Assembly: GCF_018687275.1 (NCBI RefSeq) | Contig: NZ_CP061287.1 | Coordinates: forward strand, 682,001 to 746,000 | Reading direction: 5' to 3' | DNA length: 64,000 nucleotides | Origin: Polynucleobacter sp. MWH-Aus1W21 | GTDB taxonomy: Bacteria > Pseudomonadota > Gammaproteobacteria > Burkholderiales > Burkholderiaceae | Part shown: in pieces, positions 23,167 through 32,368 of the stretch | Numbering within the stretch: position 1 is the stretch's first letter | How the letters are laid out: each line of letters begins with the position of its first letter | The notes under the pieces: generated by a model | Told to the model about the DNA's origin: nothing | What the model saw: only the letters and a program-made list of their open reading frames with translations | Databases searched by the model: none | Made by a program: the position numbers and the translations under genes

Positions 23167-23592
23167 ATGGCAATTGAACGCACCCTTTCTATTATCAAAC
23201 CTGATGCTGTCGCTAAAAACGTCATCGGCAAAATCTATGACCGTTTCGAATCTGCTGGTTTGAAGATCGTTGCTTCCAGAATGGCGCATTTGTCACAAAA
23301 CGAAGCAGAGCAGTTCTATGGTGTTCACAAAGATCGTCCTTTCTTCAAAGACTTGGTGAACTTCATGATCTCTGGTCCTGTAATGATTCAAGTATTGCAA
23401 GGCGAAGGCGCTATTGCTAAGAATCGTGACTTAATGGGCGCTACTGATCCTAAGAAGGCAGAAAAAGGCACAATCCGTGCTGACTTTGCAGACAGTATTG
23501 ATGCAAATGCTGTTCACGGTTCTGACGCTCCTGAAACAGCTGCTGTGGAAGTTGCTTTCTTCTTCCCTGGCATGAATGTTTTCAATCGTTAA
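23167..23592 (+). CDS. ndk: Nucleoside diphosphate kinase
   Basis: A 141-residue enzyme that moves the terminal phosphate of ATP to other nucleoside diphosphates. It opens ERTLSIIKPDAVAKN, and the phosphohistidine is His117 in NAVHGSD. Length and the terminal FFFPGMNVF are standard for proteobacteria. TTGGAG precedes the ATG. The leader is about 70 bases if the TATAAT at 23086-23091 is the -10 box, and contains the hairpin GGCT/AGCC. Confidence 0.97.
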   Translation: MAIERTLSIIKPDAVAKNVIGKIYDRFESAGLKIVASRMAHLSQNEAEQFYGVHKDRPFFKDLVNFMISGPVMIQVLQGEGAIAKNRDLMGATDPKKAEKGTIRADFADSIDANAVHGSDAPETAAVEVAFFFPGMNVFNR

Positions 23593-23634
23593 TCACTGAT
23601 TAATCGATTAGCTATTTATCTATAAGTAGTCGCA

Positions 23635-24843
23635 TTGACCTCCCCGCGCGTAAATCTCTTAGATTTTGACGCTGACCAAATGGCAGCGTATGTCGCGGGG
23701 TTGAATGAAAAGCCCTTTAGGGCTAAGCAACTCATGCAGTGGATACATCAACGTGGTGTATCAGACATTAATGACATGAGTGATTTAGCAAAAAGCTTTA
23801 GAGCGACTTTGCTAGATAAAGCAGAGGTACTTTCTCTCCCCGTAATTAAAGATGAGCATGCGCTAGACGGCACCCGTAAGTGGTTGCTGGACGTGGGTGC
23901 TGGTAACGCGGTGGAGTCCGTCTTTATTCCTGAGGATGATCGAGGCACTTTATGTATCTCTTCTCAGGCAGGTTGCGCAGTTAATTGCCGTTTTTGCTCA
24001 ACTGGGCATCAAGGCTTCTCGCGCAATCTCACTTCCGGTGAAATTATTGGACAACTTTGGTTCGCCGAACATCTTTTACGCAACGACCCCGAGGCCATTC
24101 GTCGTATTGAAAAATTTCCTACTCCAGGCTGGGAACATACGGGTCGTGTGATTTCAAATGTGGTGATGATGGGAATGGGCGAGCCATTACTTAATTACGA
24201 CAACGTTCTTTCTGCATTGCGTCTCATGCTTGATGACAGGGCTTATGGTTTGTCCCGCCGTCGTGTGACCGTTTCAACTTCAGGCGTGGTGCCGATGATT
24301 GATCGTCTGGCACAAGATTGTCCAGTGGCATTGGCAGTTTCCTTACATGCGCCGAATGATGCATTGCGTGATCAGCTAGTGCCACTGAACCAAAAATATC
24401 CTCTGCGTGAATTGCTGGATGCTTGTGAGCGCTACTTACCATTTGCGCCAAGAGACTTTCTAACTTTTGAATATTGCATGCTCGATGGTGTAAATGACTC
24501 CGACATCCAAGCAAAGGAATTAGTGCGCTTACTGAGAAACATTAAGTGCAAAATCAATCTCATTCCATTTAATCCGTTCCCAGAGTCTGGCCTAAAGCGC
24601 TCGTCAGCGCAGCGTGTAAATGCGTTTGCCAGCATTCTCCTTGATGCCGGTATGGTAGCGACAGTTCGCAAGACTCGCGGTGATGATATTGCTGCAGCCT
24701 GCGGTCAGTTAGCGGGGGACGTGGTCGACCGCACTCGAGTTCGTGAACGCGATGTCCACAGTGCCGAGATCGAAATCGAAGAAGTGTTATCCGATAAACA
24801 GTCAAATGAGCACCCCATTGAGTGGCTCAAAAAATTAAATTAA
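23635..24843 (+). CDS. rlmN: Dual-specificity rRNA/tRNA adenine-C2 methyltransferase RlmN
   Basis: A 402-residue radical-SAM enzyme that methylates A2503 of 23S rRNA and A37 of some tRNAs. It starts at TTG 23635. The radical-SAM cluster motif CAVNCRFC has Cys114, Cys118 and Cys121. Other blocks are MQWIHQRGV, MGMGEPLLNYDNV, VSTSGVVPMID, LAVSLHAPND and NLIPFNPFP. The late Cys in AACGQLAGD is the methyl-carrying type. It opens the rlmN-ispG-hisS run. No good ribosome site is seen. Confidence 0.96.
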   Translation: MTSPRVNLLDFDADQMAAYVAGLNEKPFRAKQLMQWIHQRGVSDINDMSDLAKSFRATLLDKAEVLSLPVIKDEHALDGTRKWLLDVGAGNAVESVFIPEDDRGTLCISSQAGCAVNCRFCSTGHQGFSRNLTSGEIIGQLWFAEHLLRNDPEAIRRIEKFPTPGWEHTGRVISNVVMMGMGEPLLNYDNVLSALRLMLDDRAYGLSRRRVTVSTSGVVPMIDRLAQDCPVALAVSLHAPNDALRDQLVPLNQKYPLRELLDACERYLPFAPRDFLTFEYCMLDGVNDSDIQAKELVRLLRNIKCKINLIPFNPFPESGLKRSSAQRVNAFASILLDAGMVATVRKTRGDDIAAACGQLAGDVVDRTRVRERDVHSAEIEIEEVLSDKQSNEHPIEWLKKLN

Positions 24844-24869
24844 AGACTAGATCCTAGTCAGTAGATTCT

Positions 24870-26138
24870 ATGAGCTCTAATAATTCTTTACCACCACTTC
24901 CACTGGGACCTTCTCCTAAGAGAGCAACCCGTCAGGCAACTGTCGCCTGGAAAACCAACATCATTACTGTGGGTGGTGATGCTCCAGTGCGCGTACAGTC
25001 GATGACGAATACTGACACTGCCGATGCAGTTGGTACAGCAATTCAAGTCAAGGAATTGGCGCGCGCTGGTTCAGAGATGGTTCGCATTACTGTCAATACG
25101 CCAGAAGCTGCTGCTGCAGTTCCTTATATTCGCGAGCAGTTAGATAAGATGGATGTGTTGGTGCCTTTGATTGGCGACTTTCACTACAACGGCCACACTT
25201 TATTAAATGATTTTCCAGAGTGTGCAAAGGCGCTCTCTAAATATCGTATTAATCCGGGCAATGTGGGTAAGGGCGCTAAGCGTGATCCGCAATTTGCCCA
25301 AATGATCGAAGCCGCGTGTAAATACGACAAGCCGATTCGGATTGGTGTGAACTGGGGTAGCTTAGATCAAGAGCTCTTGGCTTCCATCATGGATAGCAAT
25401 GCGGCTTTAGCAGTTCCAAAGACTGCGCAAGAAGTGATGATTGAGGCTTTGATTCAATCTGCGTTGCAGTCTGCAGAAAAAGCAGTTGAGTTGGGCATGA
25501 ACCCTGATCAAATTTTATTATCTTGCAAAGTAAGTAATGTGCAGGACCTCGTAGCTGTATATCGCGACCTCACTCGTCGCTCTGACTATCCACTGCATTT
25601 AGGTTTAACTGAAGCGGGTATGGGTAGCAAGGGAATTGTTTCTTCAACTGCTGCAATGGGTATCTTGTTGCAAGAGGGTATTGGAGATACGATTCGCGTT
25701 TCATTAACGCCCGACCCAGGCGCTCCTCGCGAAAACGAAGTGATCGTCGCGCAAGAAATACTGCAAACCATGGGTTTACGTAATTTCACGCCGATGGTGA
25801 TTGCTTGTCCTGGTTGCGGTAGAACAACTAGTACTACTTTCCAGGAATTGGCAGCCAATATTCAGTCGTACTTACGTCAACAAATGCCGGTTTGGAAGAA
25901 AACCCATCCAGGCGTAGAGAATATGAATGTGGCGGTAATGGGCTGTATCGTCAATGGTCCGGGTGAGAGTAAGCATGCCAATATTGGCATTTCATTGCCT
26001 GGAACGGGTGAAACGCCTGCTGCCCCTGTATTTGTGGATGGCGTTAAGGTAAAAACATTGCGTGGTGAGAGAATTGCTGAAGAGTTCCAAGTGATTGTTG
26101 ATGAATACGTGAAACAAAACTATGCGGCCAAGAATTAA
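24870..26138 (+). CDS. ispG: 4-hydroxy-3-methylbut-2-enyl diphosphate synthase IspG
   Basis: A 422-residue iron-sulfur enzyme for the next-to-last step of the MEP isoprenoid pathway. It has the TIM-barrel opening VGGDAPVRVQSMTNTDT, the barrel motif YRINPGNVG and the 4Fe-4S ligands in ACPGCGRT and MGCIVNGPGE. It sits 26 bases after rlmN and 38 bases before hisS, an order usual in proteobacteria. Confidence 0.97.
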   Translation: MSSNNSLPPLPLGPSPKRATRQATVAWKTNIITVGGDAPVRVQSMTNTDTADAVGTAIQVKELARAGSEMVRITVNTPEAAAAVPYIREQLDKMDVLVPLIGDFHYNGHTLLNDFPECAKALSKYRINPGNVGKGAKRDPQFAQMIEAACKYDKPIRIGVNWGSLDQELLASIMDSNAALAVPKTAQEVMIEALIQSALQSAEKAVELGMNPDQILLSCKVSNVQDLVAVYRDLTRRSDYPLHLGLTEAGMGSKGIVSSTAAMGILLQEGIGDTIRVSLTPDPGAPRENEVIVAQEILQTMGLRNFTPMVIACPGCGRTTSTTFQELAANIQSYLRQQMPVWKKTHPGVENMNVAVMGCIVNGPGESKHANIGISLPGTGETPAAPVFVDGVKVKTLRGERIAEEFQVIVDEYVKQNYAAKN

Positions 26139-26176
26139 ATAGTTTTAATTGAAGTAATAACAAAACAATAATAAAA

Positions 26177-27505
26177 ATGACTGATCAAAACGTAAAAGAT
26201 AAAGCTCAAAAGACGCAGAAAATTAACGGTGTGCGCGGCATGAATGATTTGCTGCCAGCTGATGCTGCTCAATGGGCTCACCTCGAACATGTTTTGCGTG
26301 ACCTCACTCGCGCTTATGGTTATGAGTTTTTGAGAACGCCTATTGTGGAAGCGACGGCAGTATTTCAGCGCGGCATTGGCGAGGTGACCGATATCGTTGA
26401 GAAGGAAATGTATTCCTTTGAAGATCGATTGAATGGCGAACAGCTGACTTTGCGCCCTGAGGGTACAGCTGCATTAGTGCGTTCCGTTATTGAAAATAAT
26501 TTGCTGTACGAAGGACCAAAGCGTCTCTGGTATACAGGTCCGATGTTCCGTCATGAGCGTCCACAGCGTGGTCGCTATCGCCAGTTCCACCAGTTTGGTA
26601 TTGAAGCCTTAGGCTTTGCCGGTCCTGATATCGATGCAGAAATCATCCTTATGGGTCAACGCCTATGGGATGAGCTGGGTCTGAAGGGCGTTCGTTTAGA
26701 GATTAACTCCCTGGGCCAGGCGCCTGAGCGTGCAGAGCATCGCGCGGCCCTGGTAACGTACTTTGAGAAGAACAAAACACAGTTAGACGAGGACTCACAA
26801 CGCCGTCTGATTACAAATCCATTACGTATTTTGGATTCTAAAAACCCAGAGATGCAGGCATTGATCGAGGGCGCGCCAAAATTATTAGATTTCTTGGGCG
26901 AAGAGTCACTGAAGCATTTCAATGCGGTGCAAGCATTGCTTAAAGCCAATAACATCCCTTGCAAAATTAATCCCCGTTTAGTTCGTGGCTTGGATTATTA
27001 CAACCTCACTGTATTTGAGTGGGTGACAGATGAATTAGGTGCTCAGGGCACTATCGCAGGTGGTGGCCGTTACGATCCATTGATCGAGCGTATGGGTGGC
27101 AAAGCCGCTCCTGCTTGCGGCTGGGCAATGGGTATGGAGCGTGTGCTTGAGCTCATGAAAGTTTCTGGTTCTTTGCCGGAAGTGCAAGCTCAGTGTGATA
27201 TTTTTGTTTTGCATCAAGGTGGTGAGACTTTGACGGCCGCCATGATTATTGCCGAGCGTTTACGCAGCGCCGGAATCGATACGATTCTTTTCTGCCCTCC
27301 AGATGGTCAATCTGCTAGCTTCAAGTCTCAAATGAAGAAGGCCGACAGTAGTGGTGCTGCTTTTGCGGTCATTATTGGTCCTGATGAATTGGCGAGGAAT
27401 GAGGCGCAACTCAAGGACTTGCGTGGAACCGGTGAACAAAAGTCCGTGCCTTTGGATGATGTCCTAGGGGCAGCAATTGATGCCCTGGTAGGCGCCTCCG
27501 AATAG
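26177..27505 (+). CDS. hisS: Histidyl-tRNA synthetase
   Basis: A 442-residue class II synthetase. Motif 1 region is VRGMNDLLPADAAQW. Motif 2 shows as MFRHERPQRGRYRQFHQFGIEALG. The histidine-binding loop is RGLDYYNLTVFEW, and motif 3 is GGGRYDPL/GWAMGMERVLEL. A C-terminal anticodon-binding domain follows from about residue 335. A HisZ paralogue built on the same core is encoded 7 kb downstream. Confidence 0.97.
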   Translation: MTDQNVKDKAQKTQKINGVRGMNDLLPADAAQWAHLEHVLRDLTRAYGYEFLRTPIVEATAVFQRGIGEVTDIVEKEMYSFEDRLNGEQLTLRPEGTAALVRSVIENNLLYEGPKRLWYTGPMFRHERPQRGRYRQFHQFGIEALGFAGPDIDAEIILMGQRLWDELGLKGVRLEINSLGQAPERAEHRAALVTYFEKNKTQLDEDSQRRLITNPLRILDSKNPEMQALIEGAPKLLDFLGEESLKHFNAVQALLKANNIPCKINPRLVRGLDYYNLTVFEWVTDELGAQGTIAGGGRYDPLIERMGGKAAPACGWAMGMERVLELMKVSGSLPEVQAQCDIFVLHQGGETLTAAMIIAERLRSAGIDTILFCPPDGQSASFKSQMKKADSSGAAFAVIIGPDELARNEAQLKDLRGTGEQKSVPLDDVLGAAIDALVGASE

Positions 27506-27552
27506 AATTAACCTAATACCGATAAATAACTTATTAATTAGTTTGGATTGAC

Positions 27553-28212
27553 ATGCCTTTAGATCTAGAAGAACAAGAACAATTAGACCAATTCAAAGCG
27601 TTTTGGCAAAAATATCGCAATCTCATTACAGGCGTGGTTACTGCCGCTTTATTGGCCTATGCTGCTTATAGTGGGTATCAGTGGTGGCGCAATAGCCAGG
27701 CACTTGAAGCTTCTAAGCTCTATGAAACGATGGTCGGCGCAATTGCAAAAGGTGATAAAGATCAAACCTTGCGTGCCGCAGATGATTTGCAAAAAGATTT
27801 TGGTCGCACACCCTATGCAGCGATGTCTAGTTTAATTGCTGCGCGTATTGCATCAGATGCTGGTGACGCTAATAAAGCTATGGGGTATCTGCGTTGGGCT
27901 GCTAAGAATGCATCAAATGACGGATATTTAGCGCTGGCTAAGTTACGTTTAGTGACACAGCTCATTGAACAGGGTGGGGAAAAAGATTTTGCTGAGGCAG
28001 ATCAAATTCTCAATCAGAAGCCTATCGCTGGTTTTGAGTCCCTCTGGCTTGAGCGTCGTGGCGATTGGTATTTGGCACAAAAGAAAAATGAGCAAGCAAA
28101 GCAGAGTTATCAAGAAGCTTGGAAGAAATTAGATCAAGCAAAAGAATTTCCGGAGGAGGCGCGTCGTCTCTTAAAGGTTAAATTGGATGCCGTTGGAGGA
28201 GTTGCTCAGTGA
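27553..28212 (+). CDS. YfgM-like TPR membrane protein
   Basis: A 219-residue protein with one N-terminal transmembrane helix (about residues 23-42, NLITGVVTAALLAYAAYSGYQWW) and a periplasmic domain of TPR-like helices (AADDLQKDFGRTPYAAMSSLIAAR, AMGYLRWAAKNA). This matches YfgM, a partner of the SecYEG translocon and periplasmic chaperones. Its place between hisS and bamB is conserved. It overlaps bamB by four bases. Confidence 0.92.
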   Translation: MPLDLEEQEQLDQFKAFWQKYRNLITGVVTAALLAYAAYSGYQWWRNSQALEASKLYETMVGAIAKGDKDQTLRAADDLQKDFGRTPYAAMSSLIAARIASDAGDANKAMGYLRWAAKNASNDGYLALAKLRLVTQLIEQGGEKDFAEADQILNQKPIAGFESLWLERRGDWYLAQKKNEQAKQSYQEAWKKLDQAKEFPEEARRLLKVKLDAVGGVAQ

Positions 28213-29369
28213 TGACTAAAGATATGAAGCGTTTGCCGATGCGTATAGGCGCCGCCTTGGTATTGGGGTCCGTGGTAATAGCTTTAGTTGCTTGCTCCGG
28301 CAGCTCTCGCGTGAGAAAGCCTTCTGAGTTGACGGCGGTTACGAATCAATTTGATATGCAGCCGGTATGGTCCACTAATGTGGGTTCATCAGAAGGCTTT
28401 AACTTCCATCCCATTGTTGCTGGCGATGCGGTATATGTTGCCTCTCATCGAGGTAACTTAGTTAAAATTGATTTGGCATCAGGTAACAAAGTGTGGGAAG
28501 CATCAGTGCCAGAGCGTTTATCTGTTGGCCCCGGATCCGATGGCCGCACCACTGTTGTAGTGACTATCAAAGGCACTGTCTATGCTTATGACGACACAGG
28601 CAAACAGATTTGGAAAGTCAGTGTCGGCAGCGAAGTATTGAGCGAGCCGGTAGTTGCTGGCGGCATAGTCATAGTGCGAGCGCTAGACAATCGTTTTGTT
28701 GGCTTGGATGCTCAAACTGGCGTACGTAAGTGGACATATCAGCGCCAGCAGTCGGCCCTGTCATTGCGTGTAGGTTATGGCATGTTGCCTATTGGTAACG
28801 AAGTCATTGTTACCGGTTTTACGGGTGGACGTTTTGGCATGATTGCGATTGCCAATGGTGGCTTAGTTTGGGAGACCCCGGTTTCTTTTCCAAAAGGCTT
28901 TTCAGAAATTGAACGCCTGAATGATGTTACCGCTAAGCCTAGTATGGAAGGAGAGATTCTCTGCGCAGTTTCTTATCAAGGCCGCATTGGTTGTGGTCAG
29001 GCGCGAACAGGCAATCTTTTATGGTTTAAGGATTACTCAAGCTATACCGGTACATCCCAAAGTACGGATATGGTTTTCTCAGCCAATGAAAAATCTCATG
29101 TGACTGCTTTTGCAACCAAGGATGGCACTCAGGTTTGGGAAAATACTGATTTAACTTTCCGCGATGTGGGTGAGTCGCTTGCAGTAGGTAGAGTTTTATT
29201 AATGGGTGATGCTCAAGGGTATATCCATGCATTTTCACAGGCGAATGGTGAGATGGTTGCACGTATTCGTCATGACAGTAGTCCAATCTCGGCTGCCCCT
29301 ATAGCGGTAGGTGGCCTCATCTTGGTTCAATCTCAAGGTGGAAAAATAGCGGCGTACAGTCCAAAATGA
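28209..29369 (+). CDS. bamB: Outer-membrane assembly lipoprotein BamB
   Basis: A 386-residue lipoprotein with lipobox LVAC (Cys29). It consists of eight PQQ-like beta-propeller repeats (e.g. LASGNKVWEASV, DDTGKQIWKVSVGSE, DAQTGVRKWTY). It binds BamA and helps insert beta-barrel proteins such as the porin in this window. It overlaps its neighbours by four bases on each side (yfgM and der), so the three genes are translationally coupled. Confidence 0.95.
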   Translation: MMTKDMKRLPMRIGAALVLGSVVIALVACSGSSRVRKPSELTAVTNQFDMQPVWSTNVGSSEGFNFHPIVAGDAVYVASHRGNLVKIDLASGNKVWEASVPERLSVGPGSDGRTTVVVTIKGTVYAYDDTGKQIWKVSVGSEVLSEPVVAGGIVIVRALDNRFVGLDAQTGVRKWTYQRQQSALSLRVGYGMLPIGNEVIVTGFTGGRFGMIAIANGGLVWETPVSFPKGFSEIERLNDVTAKPSMEGEILCAVSYQGRIGCGQARTGNLLWFKDYSSYTGTSQSTDMVFSANEKSHVTAFATKDGTQVWENTDLTFRDVGESLAVGRVLLMGDAQGYIHAFSQANGEMVARIRHDSSPISAAPIAVGGLILVQSQGGKIAAYSPK

Positions 29370-30730
29370 ATCCAGTCATCACTATTGTCGGCCGTCCCAA
29401 CGTGGGGAAGTCGACCCTCTTTAATCGCTTAACGCGTTCACGTGATGCCTTGGTGGCAGATTTTTCTGGTTTAACCAGGGATCGACACTATGGCAAAGGA
29501 CGCATTGGTGAGCGCGCGTTTATTTGCGTAGATACCGGTGGTTTTGAGCCAGTTGCCAAGACTGGCATTGTTGCCGAAATGGCGAAGCAAACCAAGCAGG
29601 CTGTTGCTGAATCAGATATCGTCATTTTCCTGGTGGATGGTCGTTTAGGTATGGCGCCGCAAGACCGCGTGATTGCAGACTTCTTGCGCAAGACCGGGCG
29701 CCCAGTCATTCTGGCTGTAAACAAAACCGAAGGCATGCAGGCCGGCGTTGTTACTGCAGACTTTCATGAGCTGGGTTTAGGTGAGCCTTTCCCAATTTCT
29801 TCTGCTCACGGTGATGGTGTGCGTGGTTTGATTGATGATGCATTGGATTCTTTAGGCATCGCAGAGCCAGACGAAGATGAATTAGCAAGCGATCCAAATC
29901 GCCCAATGAAGATTGCGGTGGTAGGTCGTCCAAACGTCGGTAAATCCACATTGATCAATAAGTTGATCGGTGAGGAGCGCGTGATTGCCTTTGATATGCC
30001 AGGTACAACGCGCGATGCAATTGAAGTTCCCTTTGAGCGCAATGGTAAGCCTTACATACTGGTTGATACCGCAGGTCTTCGCCGTCGTGGCAAAGTGTTT
30101 GAAGCAATTGAAAAGTTTTCTGTTGTTAAAACATTGCAGGCTATTGCTGACTGTAATGTTGTGATCTTGATGTTGGATGCTCAGCAAGATATTTCTGAGC
30201 AAGATGCCCATATAGCAGGATTTATTGTTGAAGCTGGCCGTGCGCTAGTGGTGGCAGTCAATAAGTGGGATGGTATTGATGCGTATGTAAAAGAGCGCGC
30301 TCGCTTAGAGATTGCACAAAAACTACGCTTCTTAGATTTCGCAAACGTTCATCCGATCTCAGCCAAAAAAGGCACAGGTCTAAAAGAGCTATTTAAAGAT
30401 GTGGATTCTGCATACGCTGCAGCTATGGCTAAGTTGCCGACCCCACGTTTGACCCGTATCTTGCAAGAAGCAATTGAGCATCAGCAGCCAAAACGCGTTG
30501 GCATGGGACGTCCTAAATTGCGTTATGCCCATCAAGGGGGTATGAACCCTCCAATTGTGGTCATTCATGGCACATCATTGAGCGGGGTAACTGATAGCTA
30601 CAAGCGATACTTAGAAGGTCGCTTTAGGGATGTCTTTAAGTTACGCGGCACGCCTTTGCGGATTCAGATGAATACGGCCAAAAACCCCTACGTGGATGCT
30701 GATAAGGGCAAAAAGGGCAAAAAGCGTTAA
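29366..30730 (+). CDS. der: Ribosome-assembly GTPase Der (EngA)
   Basis: A 454-residue protein with two tandem GTPase domains, each with GRPNVGKST (near residues 8 and 187), DTGGF or DTAGL, and NKTE or NKWD. A KH-like C-terminal domain (from about residue 360) and a lysine-rich tail follow. It acts in assembly of the 50S subunit. Its start overlaps the bamB stop by four bases. Confidence 0.97.
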   Translation: MNPVITIVGRPNVGKSTLFNRLTRSRDALVADFSGLTRDRHYGKGRIGERAFICVDTGGFEPVAKTGIVAEMAKQTKQAVAESDIVIFLVDGRLGMAPQDRVIADFLRKTGRPVILAVNKTEGMQAGVVTADFHELGLGEPFPISSAHGDGVRGLIDDALDSLGIAEPDEDELASDPNRPMKIAVVGRPNVGKSTLINKLIGEERVIAFDMPGTTRDAIEVPFERNGKPYILVDTAGLRRRGKVFEAIEKFSVVKTLQAIADCNVVILMLDAQQDISEQDAHIAGFIVEAGRALVVAVNKWDGIDAYVKERARLEIAQKLRFLDFANVHPISAKKGTGLKELFKDVDSAYAAAMAKLPTPRLTRILQEAIEHQQPKRVGMGRPKLRYAHQGGMNPPIVVIHGTSLSGVTDSYKRYLEGRFRDVFKLRGTPLRIQMNTAKNPYVDADKGKKGKKR

Positions 30731-30763
30731 TTTGGGATAAGCTTTTACCTTCAAGTTGATATA

Positions 30764-30788
30764 GGCTTGATTTTTTCGAAAATCAGCC
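30764..30788 (+). other. UUCG-capped hairpin in the der-hfq spacer
   Basis: GGCTTGATTTT and AAAATCAGCC pair, with one bulged T, around a TTCG tetraloop. There is no T run after it, so it is not a normal terminator. It may mark an RNA processing site or a folded hfq leader. The surrounding 161-base spacer is otherwise without a gene. Confidence 0.5.
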
Positions 30789-30891
30789 CAATATAGAGGG
30801 CTTAAGTAGAAGTTGTAGTAAAGATTGATATTTAATTAAAAAAGCAAGACTCCGAAAAAAAGTAGTTCAGAAAAGATAAATAAGGGGCAGT

Positions 30892-31134
30892 ATGAATAAC
30901 AACAAAATTCAATTACTTCAGGATCCATTTCTCAATGCATTGCGCAAAGAACATGTACCTGTTTCGATCTATCTCGTAAATGGTATTAAGTTACAAGGCA
31001 ATATTGAATCTTTCGATCAGTATGTTGTCCTTTTGCGTAATACCGTGACGCAGATGGTTTACAAACATGCAATCTCGACGATTGTTCCTGCTCGTGCGAT
31101 TGACTTCCGTTTAGAAGAAGCTAGCCCTGTATAA
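30892..31134 (+). CDS. hfq: RNA chaperone Hfq
   Basis: An 80-residue Sm-like hexamer protein that pairs small RNAs with mRNAs. Sm1 (DPFLNALRKEHVPVSIYLVNGIKLQGNIESFDQYVVLL) and Sm2 (YKHAISTIVP, with the RNA-binding His) are complete. The C-terminal tail is very short compared with E. coli. An AAGGGG ribosome site precedes the ATG. The hflX reading frame runs into its stop region. Its presence means Hfq-dependent small RNAs, possibly including the one near 51.8 kb, could act here. Confidence 0.97.
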   Translation: MNNNKIQLLQDPFLNALRKEHVPVSIYLVNGIKLQGNIESFDQYVVLLRNTVTQMVYKHAISTIVPARAIDFRLEEASPV

Positions 31135-31171
31135 AACTGGGGTAGATGCGGCACGCGCTGTTCTGGTTGGA

Positions 31172-32368
31172 GTGGATACAGGACGCGAAGATTTTGCAGA
31201 CAGCATGGCCGAGCTCAGTCTTTTGGCTGATAGCGCTGGCTCTATACCTGCAGCCAGTGTTATCGCCCGCAAAGGCAGAACCGATCCCGCTTTATTCATA
31301 GGCTCAGGTAAGGCTAATGAACTCAAAAGAGTGATGGAAGAGCAAGGCGCAGAGCTGGCCATCTTCAATCATCCTCTGTCACCAACTCAACAGCGAAATT
31401 TAGAGCGTCACATTGGCTTTCATGTGATGGATCGCACGGGTTTGATTTTGGACATCTTTAGCCAAAGAGCACAAAGTCATATCGGTAAGACGCAGGTTGA
31501 GCTTGCTCAAGTACGTTATCGCATGTCTCGACTAGTAAGGGCATGGAGTCACTTAGAGCGTCAACGTGGAGGTATTGGTGTACGTGGTGGCCCTGGTGAA
31601 ACTCAAATGGAGTTGGACCGCCGGATGTTGGCGACCAAGGCAAAGCGCCTTGAGAATGAGTTAGAAAAGCTACAGCGCCAACAAAGAACCCAAAGACGTG
31701 CTCGAAATCGCAAGGATGTGTTTTCAGTCTCTTTAGTGGGATACACCAATGCGGGTAAATCAACCCTCTTTAATGCCCTAACCAAAGCAGGGACATACGC
31801 AGCCGACCAGCTTTTTGCCACCCTCGATACCACCTCCAGAAGGGTGCACCTGGATGGGGTAGGGTCGATCGTGGTCTCCGATACGGTGGGGTTTATTCGG
31901 GATTTGCCTCACCAGCTAGTGGAGGCCTTTAGGGCCACTTTGGATGAAACCATCCATGCTGACCTGATTTTGCATGTTATTGACGCCTGCAGCCCAGTGG
32001 CCAGGGAGCAAAAGGCTGAAGTTGAGGCTGTTTTGGAGGAAATTGGGGCCGACGATATCCCCAGGATCGAAGTCATGAACAAAATAGACCTCATGCCTCA
32101 AACCTTTACCCGTGGGGCTGTTTTGGAGCGAGATGGCCAGGGCTTTCCTAGCCAGGTTTTCCTGTCAGCCCAGTCCGGCTTGGGCCTTGATTTACTTCGT
32201 TCGGCCCTCGCCGAATGCTCTCAAATGACTGATAGAATAAGGGTCGAGCACAACCGTGCCAAGAAACAATTGGCCCCGGATGAGTTTTTAGAGCCTTTAC
32301 CTGAACGACCAGAAACTTCTGAATTTAATCCGATTTCCAACCCGAGCTATTTTTCTAATGACGCGTAA
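31172..32368 (+). CDS. hflX: Ribosome-associated GTPase HflX (start uncertain, probably upstream)
   Basis: 398 residues from GTG 31172. It has an N-terminal HflX domain (FIGSGKANELK, FNHPLSPTQQRNLE, RTGLILDIFSQRA, a GGPGETQMELDRR segment) and a GTPase domain (VGYTNAGKSTLFN, DTVGFIRDLP, NKIDL). HflX splits stalled or idle ribosomes. The conserved family opening RAVLVGVD lies upstream of this GTG in the same frame (31142-31171), yet no ATG, GTG or TTG precedes it before the in-frame TAG at 31112-31114. CTG 31127 is the only near-cognate candidate. hflK overlaps its end by 11 bases. Confidence 0.93.
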   Translation: MDTGREDFADSMAELSLLADSAGSIPAASVIARKGRTDPALFIGSGKANELKRVMEEQGAELAIFNHPLSPTQQRNLERHIGFHVMDRTGLILDIFSQRAQSHIGKTQVELAQVRYRMSRLVRAWSHLERQRGGIGVRGGPGETQMELDRRMLATKAKRLENELEKLQRQQRTQRRARNRKDVFSVSLVGYTNAGKSTLFNALTKAGTYAADQLFATLDTTSRRVHLDGVGSIVVSDTVGFIRDLPHQLVEAFRATLDETIHADLILHVIDACSPVAREQKAEVEAVLEEIGADDIPRIEVMNKIDLMPQTFTRGAVLERDGQGFPSQVFLSAQSGLGLDLLRSALAECSQMTDRIRVEHNRAKKQLAPDEFLEPLPERPETSEFNPISNPSYFSNDA

